Origin: Symsagittifera roscoffensis
Taxonomy: Eukaryota > Xenacoelomorpha > Acoela > Convolutidae
Direction: 5' to 3'
Length of the DNA: 64,000 bases
Assembly: GCF_963678635.1 (NCBI RefSeq)
Contig: NC_087071.1
Location: 39,318,797 to 39,382,796 of the forward strand
The notes below the pieces were generated by a model. The model worked only from the letters and a program-made list of their open reading frames with translations. It ran no database searches and had not been told where the DNA came from. This document shows, piece after piece, positions 10,380 to 21,633 of the stretch. Made by a program: the position numbers and the translations under genes. Numbering within the stretch: the first letter of the stretch is position 1; each line of letters opens with the position of its first letter.

Positions 10380-11986
10380 TTTTGCTTATAAATTTTGGAC
10401 AATTGATTACAGTGAACTAAATTGTATAAAAATTTTTATGCAGGTTTTCATGCATTTTATGAGGCATGTTTGTTATGCATCTTTTCTATGCATAATTTTT
10501 TTACAATTTCTACGATGTTTAATTTTTTGCAAGTAATCGATTTTTATCCATTTTGCCTCTGCAGGACAAGCATTTTCTCCATTTCGAAAAAGAAGTGAAG
10601 TTTTGACAAACAAAGGGCTCCCATTGAGCAAACATTGGCAATAAAATGATCCAAAATCACTGAAAAACAAACGTGAAGGATTTCAAAAAAATCTTTCATG
10701 GGAGAAGCTCGTCATACAACTTTCAGAAATGAAAATTGTAACATAAGATGATTTCAAGGCTGCAATTACTTATTTGCAAGACAAGCAATTTTCAAGGAAG
10801 ATCAACTTGCGGAAACATCGAAACTAGCAGTCGCTTGATAGACTCCGTTGGTTAACCTTATACGTTGACGTAATCTAAAGATTGTTGGCACTAAAACTTA
10901 ACAAAAAAAGCTTGGCAAGTACACATCCGATGAAACTTTATTCTGCTATTTTTCTTAAGCAAAAACTATTATTATCCCCTAAACTTCGACGTGGGTAATG
11001 ATTAAACAAACATCAAGTGATGTGAGACCAAGTTTTTAAAATGTTCAATACCTTTTTATTTCAAAAATTCAATTCAAAACTGATAACCACGCAACAGATA
11101 CCAACCAACGCTCAAAACTCGTATTTTCTATGAAATAATAATTTTAGGCATGCAATGATATCCAAAAATTATGCTTTCAACTTAAATTTACAAATTATAG
11201 TCACGTACAAATAAACATATTTATTTATTCTTCTTTTTACTTTAGCAAATGAATGAATAATGATTTCTAGCTAGTACAGTGCAGATTTAAACAAATTTAT
11301 TTTTGTTTTACTCCAGCAAATGAATGAATAACGCTTTAAAGCTAGTACAGTGCAGATTTAAACTATCCGGGTAAAACTAACTACATTGGAAATTTTAAAC
11401 ATGATTTTCTCAAGTTAGGTATAGACTAGACAAAAAGGGAACCATTTATTTTGATAAATTCGGAACCAAAAGTTTGTCATTTTTGTGTTTTTCAGCAAAT
11501 CAACAATTACGCTTAATATATATCGCTTAAACATATACGCTTAAACATATATAGCGTTAATTGCTTACAATTTTCTTACAAAGCCCAACAAAAAGAAACA
11601 AAATCTAAAGAAATAAAGTTTCCAAAAGTTTGCGCAAGACGTTAAAATTTTGTATTCAAGTAAAGTTTTTGCTTTTTACACAGTAAAATTATATTTTTGG
11701 TCTATCAAACAAAAAATATTTTATCCTAAACAAATTTTTGGAGATTTTACTCGTCCAGATTTACCTTTTTTGATTAGTATAAATTTGAAACAGGTGTTGT
11801 TAAGTAAGAACACGATATAAATGTTGAAACGCATTGGACCAATAATAATCGTTTTTATTACAAAAGATACGTACAAGTTTAATTATTTCCCGAAGCGTTC
11901 TAATTCGCACCTCGTGTATTATAATTTCAGCGGTATAAAATGATCAGTTGGAACCCAAAGTTTGGAAGTCTCGTGATCCGGTTATT
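10380..11986. other. Intergenic, no gene seen
   Basis: AT-rich sequence with no supportable frame. It contains a 71-bp tandem duplication (11,244-11,361). A candidate minus-strand AATAAA at 11,854-11,859 lies 128 bases past the stop codon of the helicase-like exon at 11,987, a plausible polyadenylation signal for that gene. Confidence 0.5.
11244..11361. repeat. Tandem duplication, unit about 71 bp
   Basis: AGCAAATGAATGAATAA at 11,244 recurs at 11,315. Both units end in AGCTAGTACAGTGCAG followed by ATTTAAAC. Two units, slightly diverged. Confidence 0.8.
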
Positions 11987-13172
11987 TTATTTTTGAGATG
12001 TTCGTCGCAAAAAATTTCTAAAGATTTGCTTCTCTGTTTCAAAAGGGAACAATAGTCGCGCCAAGTTATGAATTGACAATTTCCCTGAGAAAGCAGATTT
12101 GCTCAACAGAAGCTCCATTTCCACGCAAAAATTTATGTTCTGCGAAGTCTCTGGAAACTCTTTGCCAATAATGATCACCTGTGTCACACCTTTTTTCACC
12201 AGCATTTCTATTGTTTCTTCTGCATCTTCTGGTTTCAGTTTGTCGATCTGAATAAAGTTTCCACCACTGGGTCCCGTGACATACTGCATGCCACTTTTGT
12301 ATGGTCTTTCTTCGTTTATTTTATCTTCATCAGACAAACTTTGAAAGAACTGAAATTTGTAGTTGGTTCCCACTGAGATTTCGGTAGACCCCTCCGTTTC
12401 AATTTCTCTGACAATGTCTTCCAATCTTTCCTGAATTGATGTGTTTATTCCATCTGTGCTGATGTCATCGTTGGCATCTTCAGTGTTGTGAACAATAATC
12501 AGCTTTGTGGTGGCTCTTGTTACGGCAGTGAAGAACCCCGAGAAAATTTCCGACCACTTATCACTACATCCCTGGGTACACACCAAAACGAATACCACTC
12601 CAAACTCCATTCCTTCGGTCTCTGTAAATCGGAAGAACTTAATAGGGGGGAAAGTGTTGCCATCATTGTCCGAGTTTGTGTTTTTCTGAGAAGTTTTGTT
12701 CTCAACTTCGGAAGAAGGAACTTCTGCTCTAATATTCAAAACACGGAATCTTAACTTCAAAGCATCCTGAAGCTGCTGAAACATGTTTTCTTCCATGCAA
12801 ACTAAGACCGGAAGGAATTCTAAATCTGAAAACTTCGGTGCGTTTTCGCTGATAACGCCGACTGACTTCTCGACAAAAGATGCAACAAAATTGCTGTATT
12901 CAAGAGTTTCTTGAGGAACAAAATGGATATCAGGGTTTTCGGCAAAAAAATTGTGGCCATGTTTGACATCGAACTCTTCCTCTTCTGCATGAGAATAAAG
13001 TTGAACCCATTTACTGGCAAATTTACATATTTCAGCTGAAGACCTGAGAGAACGAGTGAGATGCTCTCTTTGAAATGACTCGAATCCTTCGAGTTGCATG
13101 TTTTTCTTAGATGTGAACAAAATGCAATGCTGATCGCTTTTCAGTTGCTCCATCATTATACGTTGAATAGTA
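11987..13172 (-). CDS. SF1 helicase-like protein, C-terminal exon (motifs IV, V, VI)
   Basis: The open frame of about 390 codons carries the second RecA-like half of an SF1 (UvrD/Pif-like) helicase. LTRSLRSSAEICKFA (about residues 33-47) fits motif IV. TETEGMEFGVVFVLVC (about 178-193) fits motif V, and FFTAVTRATTKLIIVH (about 208-223) fits motif VI with the Arg finger in TRA. The exon opens after a TTTTTGTAG acceptor with one base of a split codon, matching the two-base donor phase of the exon at 13,433-13,559. The gene ends at a stop at 11,987, and AATAAA follows at 11,854-11,859. No N-terminal half adjoins it: the P-loop halves of the same family are at 20-34 kb on the same strand. It could be a working gene or a remnant of an expanded family. 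Confidence 0.8.
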
Positions 13173-13432
13173 CTACAAAAAGTATAGCTACCAACTTACT
13201 ACTGTTTTCTGATACTATTTTTTTATGTACGGTACGCGTTATCTCAGTTCAATAAATTGCTCTAAAATTGTTTTCGAATAGTTGATTTCATTAACTGGAA
13301 TAATTTTATCTTTAACTTTCGAGATTAAAAATGCTCTTAGAATGACCATTTCTGTAGTTTCTTTTTTGAAATATTGTTGCCGTCATGTGAACTATTTTAT
13401 CGAATAAATATACTCGGGAATGGTAGCTTTAC

Positions 13433-13559
13433 TTAGAAACACTGTCGTTTGCGCCGAACTCATCGCATATCATTAGATTTTTTCCCTGCAGTTGGTACTG
13501 GAAGTCTTTGCGAAAGAGATCACTAGTTTTTTCGATATCCTCCAGATCAATATTGGCTG
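13433..13559 (-). CDS. SF1 helicase-like protein, DExx-box exon (motif II)
   Basis: This 127-base exon runs from a TTTGTTTCAG acceptor to a GTAAAG donor. It encodes about 41 codons containing NLMICDEFGA, a Walker B/DExx box of SF1 helicases. It enters in a phase needing one base from the previous exon and leaves two bases, which fits the exon starting at 13,172. The first-exon copies at 20,312, 21,634 and 31,195 all end one base into a codon at CAG|GTGAGA donors, exactly the phase needed here. The intron to 13,172 is about 260 bases. Too short to be found as a long reading frame; recognised from the DE box and splice sites. Confidence 0.75.
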
Positions 13560-14359
13560 CTGAAACAAACCAAAATGTCGAATGATTAATTATTTGAAAC
13601 AGACGGCCTAGGTAAGACTCATGGTGTCTTTAAATATAGATATGGAATCATCCGGGATGATAATTCTTCTGAAAAACTTTCGATACACTTGTTCACTTTC
13701 CTTGAAGTGACTTCAGTGAGAAGAAAAGAGATATTACTTGCAGCTGGGATAGTTGCACTACAAGGTTGCACTTTTTATGTCAAATCAGAAAATATAGAGT
13801 GGTAAAGGGTACAATGAACCGCTTTTTTCAGTTTTGAATGGCTCACCATTGAATTGAGAAGACCTGATCCTTGAGATGCTGATTAGATTTACCACGGAAG
13901 TCTTGAAATTTGTATTTCTGCCTTAAACTTTCAATGAAAAGAGAAAAATGTAAAATTATTAAGTTAAGTACTGTGTTTTGCAGCTTTTTTACTATTCTCA
14001 ATCGCATATTTTTAAAATTACTGAAAGTTTCTCGATTCCTTTGTCCTTAACCCATCTGTTATAAAAGGAGAATTTAAATGCGTTTTTTGAACCAAAACGA
14101 AGCTTCAAAATGTTTATTTTTTTCTTTTTATAGGTTAATAAAAAGTCTATAGTTTTAATACAAAAATTTCTAAAAGTTGTCTTATCTTGCAGCGAAGTTA
14201 TATGCTTTAGGTGAAAACACCTTTTTCGTTTTGTTTCACATCAATCAAAAACAATACACTTCTGGAAATTCGCTAGTTTGCAGTAGAATTGGTGAATCTA
14301 CTAATTTGCATGCTATAGTACTATGTGTGAATGATTGATTCGTCATTAAGTTAAGTTGT
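13560..14359. other. Possible intron, no gene seen
   Basis: This stretch lies between the DExx exon and the gypsy remnant. I see no first exon of the helicase family here, although the family requires one upstream. If the exons at 20-23 kb are the partners, this is intron sequence. Confidence 0.4.
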
Positions 14360-15238
14360 ACAGCAAACAAAAGGTAAAGTTCAAAATAGTTCAATCTTCG
14401 AAGATATCGCCCTCCTAAGCCAGAAAATAAAACTTGACAAAATCGGCGAACCCCCCAAATCGGAACTAAGAAAGCTACTGTTAGGAAAATCAGAGGAGCG
14501 ATAACAGAGATGATTTGATGATTTTACCCCGGCATTAAATTTACAAACGGCATTATCCGATATGAAGGATAAGGACAGGCGGCTGATTGCTGAAGCGGCA
14601 GTTGCAGCAGCAAACACGCTGGACCGACAACAAGACGTATTTGGATTCGGGACAAAACGACCGCATCGTTTTCCTTCCAGTAGCTATCAAAACTGGGCAG
14701 ACTGGAGGAACCGCTGGGAGGACGAGCAGGCTAGGATGGTCCTGTTAATCTGTTTCACGAGCTGGGCGTTGGAAGAGTTTACAAGCGTGCCTGCCCACTT
14801 TCGAGAAGAGATCGAGGGATACGACGAGCCAACGTTGGCTAGGATGCTCGCCGAGCTCGATCACAGGATGATGCTGTTTCAGACGCACGCAGGCACCCGA
14901 GCGGAGTTCAAAATTTTGATGCAAGGAAAAAAAGAGGGTCTTAGGAGTTCTCCAAACGAGTCCGGTCCCTCGGGGATGTAGCCAATGTGAATATCGGAGC
15001 CCATGCTAGAGATGAAATGAACAGTGAGCAGTTCATCGATGAGCTGTTTGACGTGGAGCTCCAAGACCAGCTCTTGTGGGAAGATTTGGGGAGCCTGGCT
15101 CAGGCCGTTGCTCGGGCCCATGCTTTGGAGCTAGTCAACAAGACATCACAGGCCAGGAAAGGAAAAAGGCTGCATTTAGCGAGAGTGGCGGAGAACCCAA
15201 AAGAAGATCGGCAGTACAAGTGGACTAAGAGGCCCTGA
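14360..15238 (+). pseudogene. gag: Gag-like remnant of gypsy element
   Basis: Open pieces at 14,380-14,500 and 14,562-15,238 carry charged, helix-rich sequence such as YQNWADWRNRWEDEQARMVL and LARMLAELDHRMML, as in gypsy gag capsid regions. In-frame stops occur near 14,502 and 14,981, and the frame changes between pieces. No zinc knuckle was seen. The assignment rests mainly on position upstream of the recognisable reverse transcriptase. Confidence 0.6.
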
Positions 15239-15539
15239 GGATCACCGTCATATAGAATTCGCCCAGAGAATGTCCCCGACACTCCGGTCGAAAGGGGGTT
15301 ATGGATTCCCGAGGACATGGTCAGCTGCGAAGGACCATCGCGCAAGCATGCCGCTCCAGAGAAGGAAAAAGGGACCAATTTTTGGACCCAGTGAACCACC
15401 AAATTACGACCCTCATGTCCTTAGAACATTCTTTCGACCCGAGTTTAGGAGCGATCTTCAATTGCAAGCAAAAAGGCACGTGGAGGAGGACGTCGACATA
15501 ATCCTAGACCTGGCGGCCCCCGGGTAGAAGGCGACGACC

Positions 15540-16927
15540 GTGGAAGACTATGGGAGCTCGTTCGAGTCTATAGAGATGTCTTTGCCCTAACAGACGCGGA
15601 GTTAGGACGGACGAGTCTAGTGACTCATTGAATCGACACTGGCGATACTGGGCCTATGAAGATTCCTCCCCACAGGGCGTCATCAGCCGACCTACCAATT
15701 ATCCGGAAGGAAGTGCAGAGCATGTTGGATATAGCGGCAATTCAGCCGTCTAACAGTCTCTACAGTGCTCCAATTGTCCTACAAGAGAAGAAGGACGGGA
15801 GCTGGTGGTTTTGTGTGGACTATAGGAAATTGAACGACGCGACGGTCAAAGATGCATTTCCCAGCCCCGGGTACAACAAATCTTTGACGCTTTAAAAGTG
15901 CAGAAAAACTTCTCGTCCCTCAATTTGGACAGTGGTTACTGGCAAGTACCCGTAGCAGAAGGGGGTCGACACAAAACTGCATTCGCCACCCCCGATGGAG
16001 GGCTGTACGAGTATGTAATGATGCCCTTTGGATTGTCCAACGCTCCAGGGGCTTTCCATTGGCTGATGAATGAATTGTTTCGGTAGCACTTGTGGAAGTG
16101 GGCTCTGGTGTTCCTTGATGACTTTCTAGTTTTACAACCTGTCGGACGAGAATCATTTTGCTCACCTCCGGGCAGCCGTTTAACTCTTGAGAGCAGCCAA
16201 CTTAAAACTAAAGCCGAAGAAATGCAGGCTTGTGCAGAGGGTGGTCACCTACTTGAGCCACATTATTGGAAGTGAGGGAGTCTAAGTCGATCCGGAAAAG
16301 GTAGAGGCGGTCACCGACTTGCCAGTGCCGTCAACCGTGAAGCAAGTGAGATCTTTCCTGGGCTTCTGCAATTACTACCGCCGGTTTGTGAGAAGCTTTG
16401 CCGGTATAGCAAGTTCATTGTCCTGACGAAGAGAAAAGTGCCATTTGTGTCGACAGACGAATGCGAGGCAGCCTTTGCACGTCTCGATAGAGATCTCATC
16501 ACGGCCCTCGTATTGGAGTTTCCCGAATACAATGGCAGCTTCATTGTAGATACCGCAACCCGTAACACCAGTCTTGGGGCAGTACTGTCTAATATCACCC
16601 AGGGGGAAAAACGGTACCTAGTCTACGCCAGTCGCGTTCTCTCAAAGACCGAGACCAATCGTTCAACAACAAAGCGTGAAGCTCTGTCAGTAGTCCAAAC
16701 AGCCAAGTGGTTTAGTCCAAGCAGTCAAGTGGTTTAGTCCAAGCTGTCAGTAGTCCAAGCTGTGAAGTGGTTTACGTTTGGAGTATAAAATTCGTTCTCC
16801 GGACGGATCACTCCAGCTTCCAGTGGCTCTTCAAGCAAAAAGAGCCGGATGAAATGACGTTCAGGATGCAGCAGCTGCTGCAAGAACTAGATTTCGAAGT
16901 AGTCCACCGAGCGGGAGCCATGCACGA
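15540..16927 (+). pseudogene. pol: Pol remnant: reverse transcriptase and RNase H
   Basis: From about 15,540 the sequence reads like the gypsy pol linker (VYRDVFALTDAELG, then DTGDTGPMKIPPHRA). RT follows with KKDGSWWFCVDYRKLND, LDSGYWQVPV and MMPFGLSNAPGAFHWLMN. The polymerase box reads FLDDF instead of YxDD. A TAG stop is at 16,084-16,086, and further shifts follow. RNase H is visible at 16,500-16,700 (LGAVLSNITQGEKRYLVYAS) and 16,840-16,920 (LQELDFEVVHRAGAMHDS). A short tandem duplication at 16,686-16,775 splits the RNase H region. The copy is dead. The break at 16,927 shows the 3' part was lost by rearrangement. Confidence 0.88.
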
Positions 16928-18460
16928 TTCGTGAGAATGATTTTCACTTTCTCGTGGCTAGTCTAAGTTAAGGGGTTAACTTACTTAATCTTACCTAGGG
17001 GTAGTGATTTGTGATCAAGGGTTGGAGAAAAGTAAATCGATCCCCAAGGTTCAGGTATAATTAGAACTTAAGTATTTCGTTAGGTGCTATTTTTACCATA
17101 CTAAGTTTGAGTATTGTCCTGGGTCAGCTAAAAGGGGGGATCAAGTGAATAATGGATAACCGAAGTTCTTCACTGTTCATCGTGAAAAAATTCTGTTAAT
17201 TCTGGGTCTTGAGTAAGGGTTGGATAGTGAATCGACGTTTGGGGTCGTTAGATATTTTGTAATTTGTGAGGGGAAGATCAAAATTGTTCTATTTGATCCA
17301 AGGATAAGCCTTGATTATCAGAATATAAAATTAATTTAAATTTAAATTATTTTAAGTGAGTTTTAAATAAAAATCCAAGGCAAGCCTTGATGATCGGTTG
17401 TTTTGAATAAGTTCAATTTAAATGAAAACAAGGATACGCCTTGATATTTTAAATGGAAATTTAATTTTGAAAAAAAAAATTTCAGTTTCATTTTTTGTTG
17501 ATGCTAGTAGTTTTATGATTTGCTGCTATGTTTTAGATGATGAAGCTGGGATGAAGAAATAATTTTTATACCGTAACAATGTTTTTTATACTAACTATTT
17601 TTTTCATTCAATAAATATTTTTCCAAGGTGTTTTTTTAATATTTACTGCAGATTTTTGAGGAGAACGGCTAGATATGTTTTTCATCAGTCGTTATTGTAC
17701 AACTATTAAATTTAGCGCCTGTAATTATCGTTGAAGAATTTTCTTCAAAGATGCTATGTCAGTAAATGAAAATCTAAATTTACTGCTAGTAAAATTCGAA
17801 ATATAAAGGTTGGAGTTGGCTTTTGCCGTACGATCATGAATTTTATTGGTAAGTTTCGTTCTAGTCGTATGTCGTCTCTTGTCCGAGGTTTTCTTCCAAT
17901 ACCGGGTAGTTCTCGTATTGTTCGGAATATTGGCTCTGATCTATTGAGTCGTAGAGACACTTCAATTAAATTGTTGTCGTGTAACATTTTTTGGAATTGT
18001 TTGTCTAATTCTAATCAAATGTTTTGGTTAGTTCTAATCTAAGTTGTTTAAGGTCTTCTTCGAGACTTTTGATCCTACCAGATGATTTAAAAATTTTGTT
18101 CATAACTTATGGTGTAATTTCAGATAGGGTACACCGCCTGTTCGTCACGCTATCTTATTTTCGGCCGGATAGAATTGTGCAACTTCTTAGTCTAATACCG
18201 ATCTTAATCTTACTCCTATATCTCCTAGTCTCAATAGATCTAGAGTATACTGGTTTGTTATGAGTCGGTCTCTTGGAGAAAGCAACTAAGTTCTAAGTTA
18301 AATTCAAATCTCTCTGGTGGTGAAGTTACGAGTAATTCCAGCACTTACAAATAAATGGGTTGTTAGTTCGATGGAGTATGATTGGTTAGTCTTCAATATT
18401 TTATAGGGATAAATTAATAGATAATAACCAATAATAAAATCTAGTTTGAATCTGGTTCCA
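16928..18460 (-). mobile_element. Element A relative: LTR plus leader only (copy B)
   Basis: The leader (16,928-17,719) and LTR (17,720-18,460, TGGAACC...CA) are clearly related to 8,719-10,379. ORF0, gag and pol are absent because the copy is broken at 16,927 where it meets the gypsy remnant. The junction shares the short sequence GATTCGTGAG with the intact leader near 27,800, which fits microhomology joining. Confidence 0.85.
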
Positions 18461-18720
18461 CAATATACGAACACTGAATTGACTGAATGGAAATTTTTCA
18501 TACGTTCTCACTCTGCTAGGGGGGGTAGAGTAATTTTGTTAGAATTATTGGAAAGCAAGCGTCGGTAATTAAATTCGTGGGATGTTTCGTACTTGGTCCC
18601 TTGGTTCTTGGCAAAAATAACTTTGCCTTGAATGTTTACCCATTTTTCATGTTGGTAAAAACATTCAATTTCATTTTTATCCATTTTTCATGTTTATCTT
18701 CAGAAAAGCAAAGCGTAGTG

Positions 18721-18760
18721 TATTAGATAATAACCAATAATAAAATCTAGTTCGAATCTG
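18721..18760. repeat. Small insertion copied from the LTR end
   Basis: TAGATAATAACCAATAATAA and the adjacent bases repeat 18,417-18,456 (the LTR outer end). They interrupt sequence that is continuous in the second duplicon at 29,090-29,105. Flanked by repeats of GTAGTGTATTATTACG. Confidence 0.7.
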
Positions 18761-19190
18761 CGTAGTGTATTATTACGTAGTGTAGTGTATTATTACGGAT
18801 ATTTTTTTCAAACATAAGTCTAAATTCATTGCCATATGTTGCTGCTTTGAAAAAAAGCATTTAGTGAAAATCTATTGGATTTGTTGCTTTTCAATTTTTT
18901 TCCGCCACGCTTTAAAAATTTTTTGCACTTTTTACTAAAATCTCAATTTGATCTCAAAAACTACCGTAGCAATTTTTTTTTAAAAAATGGTACCAAAGGA
19001 AAAACCGGCTGATCTTCTATGTGCCCGCACTTTTTGATTTTCTCTTTTATTTTACCGAATGTTCTACGGCCTTGGAAATTTTCAAAAGGGGAAATTTTGG
19101 CCTTTTTCTTTTGAAGTTTGTCATTTTCTCAAATATTAATTGCCCAAATGTGACATGAAGGTTTCAATCGAATGAACAAATTCTGGGAAA

Positions 19191-19239
19191 CTCTAATCTC
19201 AAGCGGCTCTTCCCTAAAAAGAGCCGCTTGAGATTAGAG
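19191..19239. repeat. Perfect 21-bp stem hairpin, loop 7
   Basis: CTCTAATCTCAAGCGGCTCT plus T pairs perfectly with its complement after the loop CCCTAAA. The same hairpin is at 29,515-29,561 in the second duplicon with a 20-bp stem. No coding frame spans it. Confidence 0.9.
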
Positions 19240-19995
19240 CGCTCAAAAACTACCTTTTTCCTAAAAAAACTACCCTGTTAAATCGGAGCTTAAGGAGTTA
19301 ACTCAAAAAAATTGCTTTACCAGCACAAATTGCTCTGCCTGCGTTAAAAAAATTGGTCTGAGAAAAGGTTTAATTTTTGAAATGTTGCCCGTTTTTTTTT
19401 AATTACTCTCTTTTTTTTTCAAAACTAACCTGTTGATTCTAAGGTTCATGGTCCAGTAAAACTAAGATGATGCTTAGATTTTCACTGCGCATTCTGTTCG
19501 AAGCGTTTTTTTTGGATAAGCTGATATGAACTTTACAACAATTCTTTTCAAAATTTTTACCTTTTCGTTTTAGAAATTTTCCCATTTTTTGAAAACTACT
19601 AGCTTTATCTAATATTAAGGATTCAATCTAAAAAACCCAAAGTGCGGACAGCAGAGGATATACCCTGGCTTTAGTGGAGAAAACATGGATTTAAAATTCG
19701 TTTCAAATTTTCGATTTTTTTATCGACTGTTAGAAACTGTTTCACTTTTTCGAAAACTTCGCAGCCAAATCTGAGATAAAGACTTGAATTAAAACATCGA
19801 GTTTTAGTTTTACTTTTAGAAATATCGTATAAGTCCCTTCCTAGTTAGAGAAAAACTAGAGTTGAGCCTAAAGTCCATTTTTTTGAAATTCTGAAAGTTA
19901 CGCATTTCCGTATCAGTATAATATATGGTGAAAAGTATAAAAACCGGTAGATCCAGCATTAACTTGGCCCCTACTTTAATTCAAGCGTCCATTGC

Positions 19996-20066
19996 GATGT
20001 AACTTTTGTGCACATGTGAGGACGTGCGACTCCTAATCAACACATCGGGTGTTCAAATCTGGAACA
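19996..20066 (+). repeat. tRNA-like (SINE-head-like) motif, copy 1
   Basis: GTGCGACTCCTAATC resembles an anticodon arm with a CTCCTAA loop (anticodon CCT, Arg). GGTGTTCAAATC resembles a pol III B box. T runs follow within 30 bases. The stems do not close fully, so this is not called as a functional tRNA. Confidence 0.35.
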
Positions 20067-20311
20067 TTTAAATAGTTTTTTTATTTTTTTTTGTCGGTGG
20101 ATTTTTTCTGCATAATTTTGGCAATTTTTTGCCATTAATTCTTTTTGTTGCATAGCTCTATTTGTTACCAGTGTTAGTAACATTACAAGCAGTAGGGGAA
20201 TAGATATGGGAATGTGATACTTCTATTCTTAACAATTTTTTTTAGGAGTATTTTTTCCTTCTTTCATTTTTTGCATGTTTAGGGCTCTTAAATTAATTTT
20301 TTTTATCTCAC

Positions 20312-20890
20312 CTGTTGGGTCGAAAACAGACACGCCACATGTGCTTAAAGAATTCTTCAATAATAGGGTAAGCTCCGTCGCAAATAGAAAATGAGCGTTA
20401 CACACCAGCACTTTATCTTCTTGGTCAGCGCATAGATTTTCTTTATCTTCTTGGTCGGCGCATAGATCTTCTTTATCTTCTTGGTCGGCGCGTAGAAGTA
20501 AAACTTGATGTGCTATCTTCGCGAAAAAAAGCAGCAGCATAGTTTTTCCTGACCCTTTGCAGCCATCAACTATTAGAGGCAGAGATCCTGTTTGGTTCGG
20601 GTTCATTAGATGGTCAACCACAAGTTTTAAGATTTCTATTTGCTTTGCTGTCCACAAGACAATTCTTTTTTTGCCATCAAACTTGATTTTGGAAGCCTCT
20701 TCCATAATGCTCTTCAAATGAGAGTTGAAACCTTCGAACTGACGTTTTTTCTTTCTAAAAGCTTACATGTAATTAGTATTCATTTTATTGTGAATTATCG
20801 CACCAGACCCATCAAGTAACATGAGAGCGACTAATCGCGCTACACGAAGGTCAAATACATCTGTGTCGATATTATGGTTGGGTAGTCTTG
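20312..20890 (-). pseudogene. Helicase-like first exon, 5'-truncated copy (H2)
   Basis: This copy matches the last third of the complete first exon. It has the P-loop GCKGSGKTMLLLFF, three 10-residue repeats of the type ADQEDKE(D/N)LC, and NAHFLFATELTLLLKNSL, ending at a CAG|GTGAGA donor (20,312) after VSVFDPT. The exon match is lost at about 20,890, where the tandem sub-block begins, so the NERD part is missing. A stop separates the homologous sequence upstream of 20,717. It is nearly identical to 31,195-31,772, differing by one residue in the predicted product. Without a start it is probably not a gene, but its intact donor could still be used as an alternative internal exon. Confidence 0.75.
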
Positions 20891-21324
20891 GCGTGTTTTT
20901 TGGATAAGCTGATATGAACTTTAGAACAATTCTTTTCAAAATTTTTACCTTTTCGTTTTAGAAATTTTCCCATTTTTTGAAAACTACTAGCTTTATCTAA
21001 TATTAAGGATTCAATCTAAAAAACCCAAAGTGCGGACAGCAGAGGATATACCCTGGCTTTAGTGGAGAAAACATGGATTTAAAATTCGTTTCAAATTTTC
21101 GATTTTTTTATCGACTGTTAGAAACTGTTTCACTTTTTCGAAAACTTCGCAGCCAAATCTGAGATAAAGAAAAACTAGAGTTAAACGTAAAGTCCATTTT
21201 TTTGAAATTCTGAAAATTACGCATTTCCGTATCAGTGTAATATATGATGAAAAGTATAAAAACCTGTAGATCCAGCATTAGCTTGGCCCTTACTCTAATT
21301 CAAGCGGCCATTGTGATATAACTT

Positions 21325-21384
21325 TTGTGCAAATGTGAGGACGTGCGACTCCTAATCAAGACATCGGGTATTCAAATCCGGAAC
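21325..21384 (+). repeat. tRNA-like motif, copy 2
   Basis: Same motif as at 19,996, with GTGCGACTCCTAATC and GGTATTCAAATCCGG followed by T runs. Part of the tandem sub-block. Confidence 0.35.
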
Positions 21385-21633
21385 TTTTAAAAAGTTGTTT
21401 TTATTTTTTTTCGTTGGTGGATTTTTCTGCATAACTTTGGCAATTTGTTGCCATTAGTTCTTTTGTTGCATAGCTCTATTTGTTACCAGTGTTAGTAACA
21501 TTACAAGCGGTAGGGGAATAGATATGGGAATGTGATACTTCTATTTTCAACAAATTTTTTTTCAAGGAGTATTTTTTCCTTATTTCATTTTTTTTGCATG
21601 TTCAGAGCTCTTTATTTATTTTTTTCATCTCAC

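Larger units (their letters stand above)
14360..16927 (+). mobile_element. Decayed Ty3/gypsy element, GC-rich, internal part only
   Basis: This is a plus-strand remnant of a second, unrelated gypsy lineage, visibly richer in G+C than its surroundings. It runs from gag-like sequence through reverse transcriptase to RNase H and breaks off at 16,927, where sequence of the element-A family leader begins on the minus strand. No LTRs or integrase were found. Stops and frame changes occur throughout. Confidence 0.85.

Noticed and set aside
13850-13925. Possible extra exon of the helicase-like gene ending at a GTGAGC donor
   Set aside because: The open stretch is short and its donor leaves two bases, which does not fit the DExx exon that needs one.
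19191-19239. Helitron 3' end hairpin
   Set aside because: No CTRR follows the stem, and the nearby helicase is UvrD-like SF1, not a Rep/Pif1-type Helitron protein.
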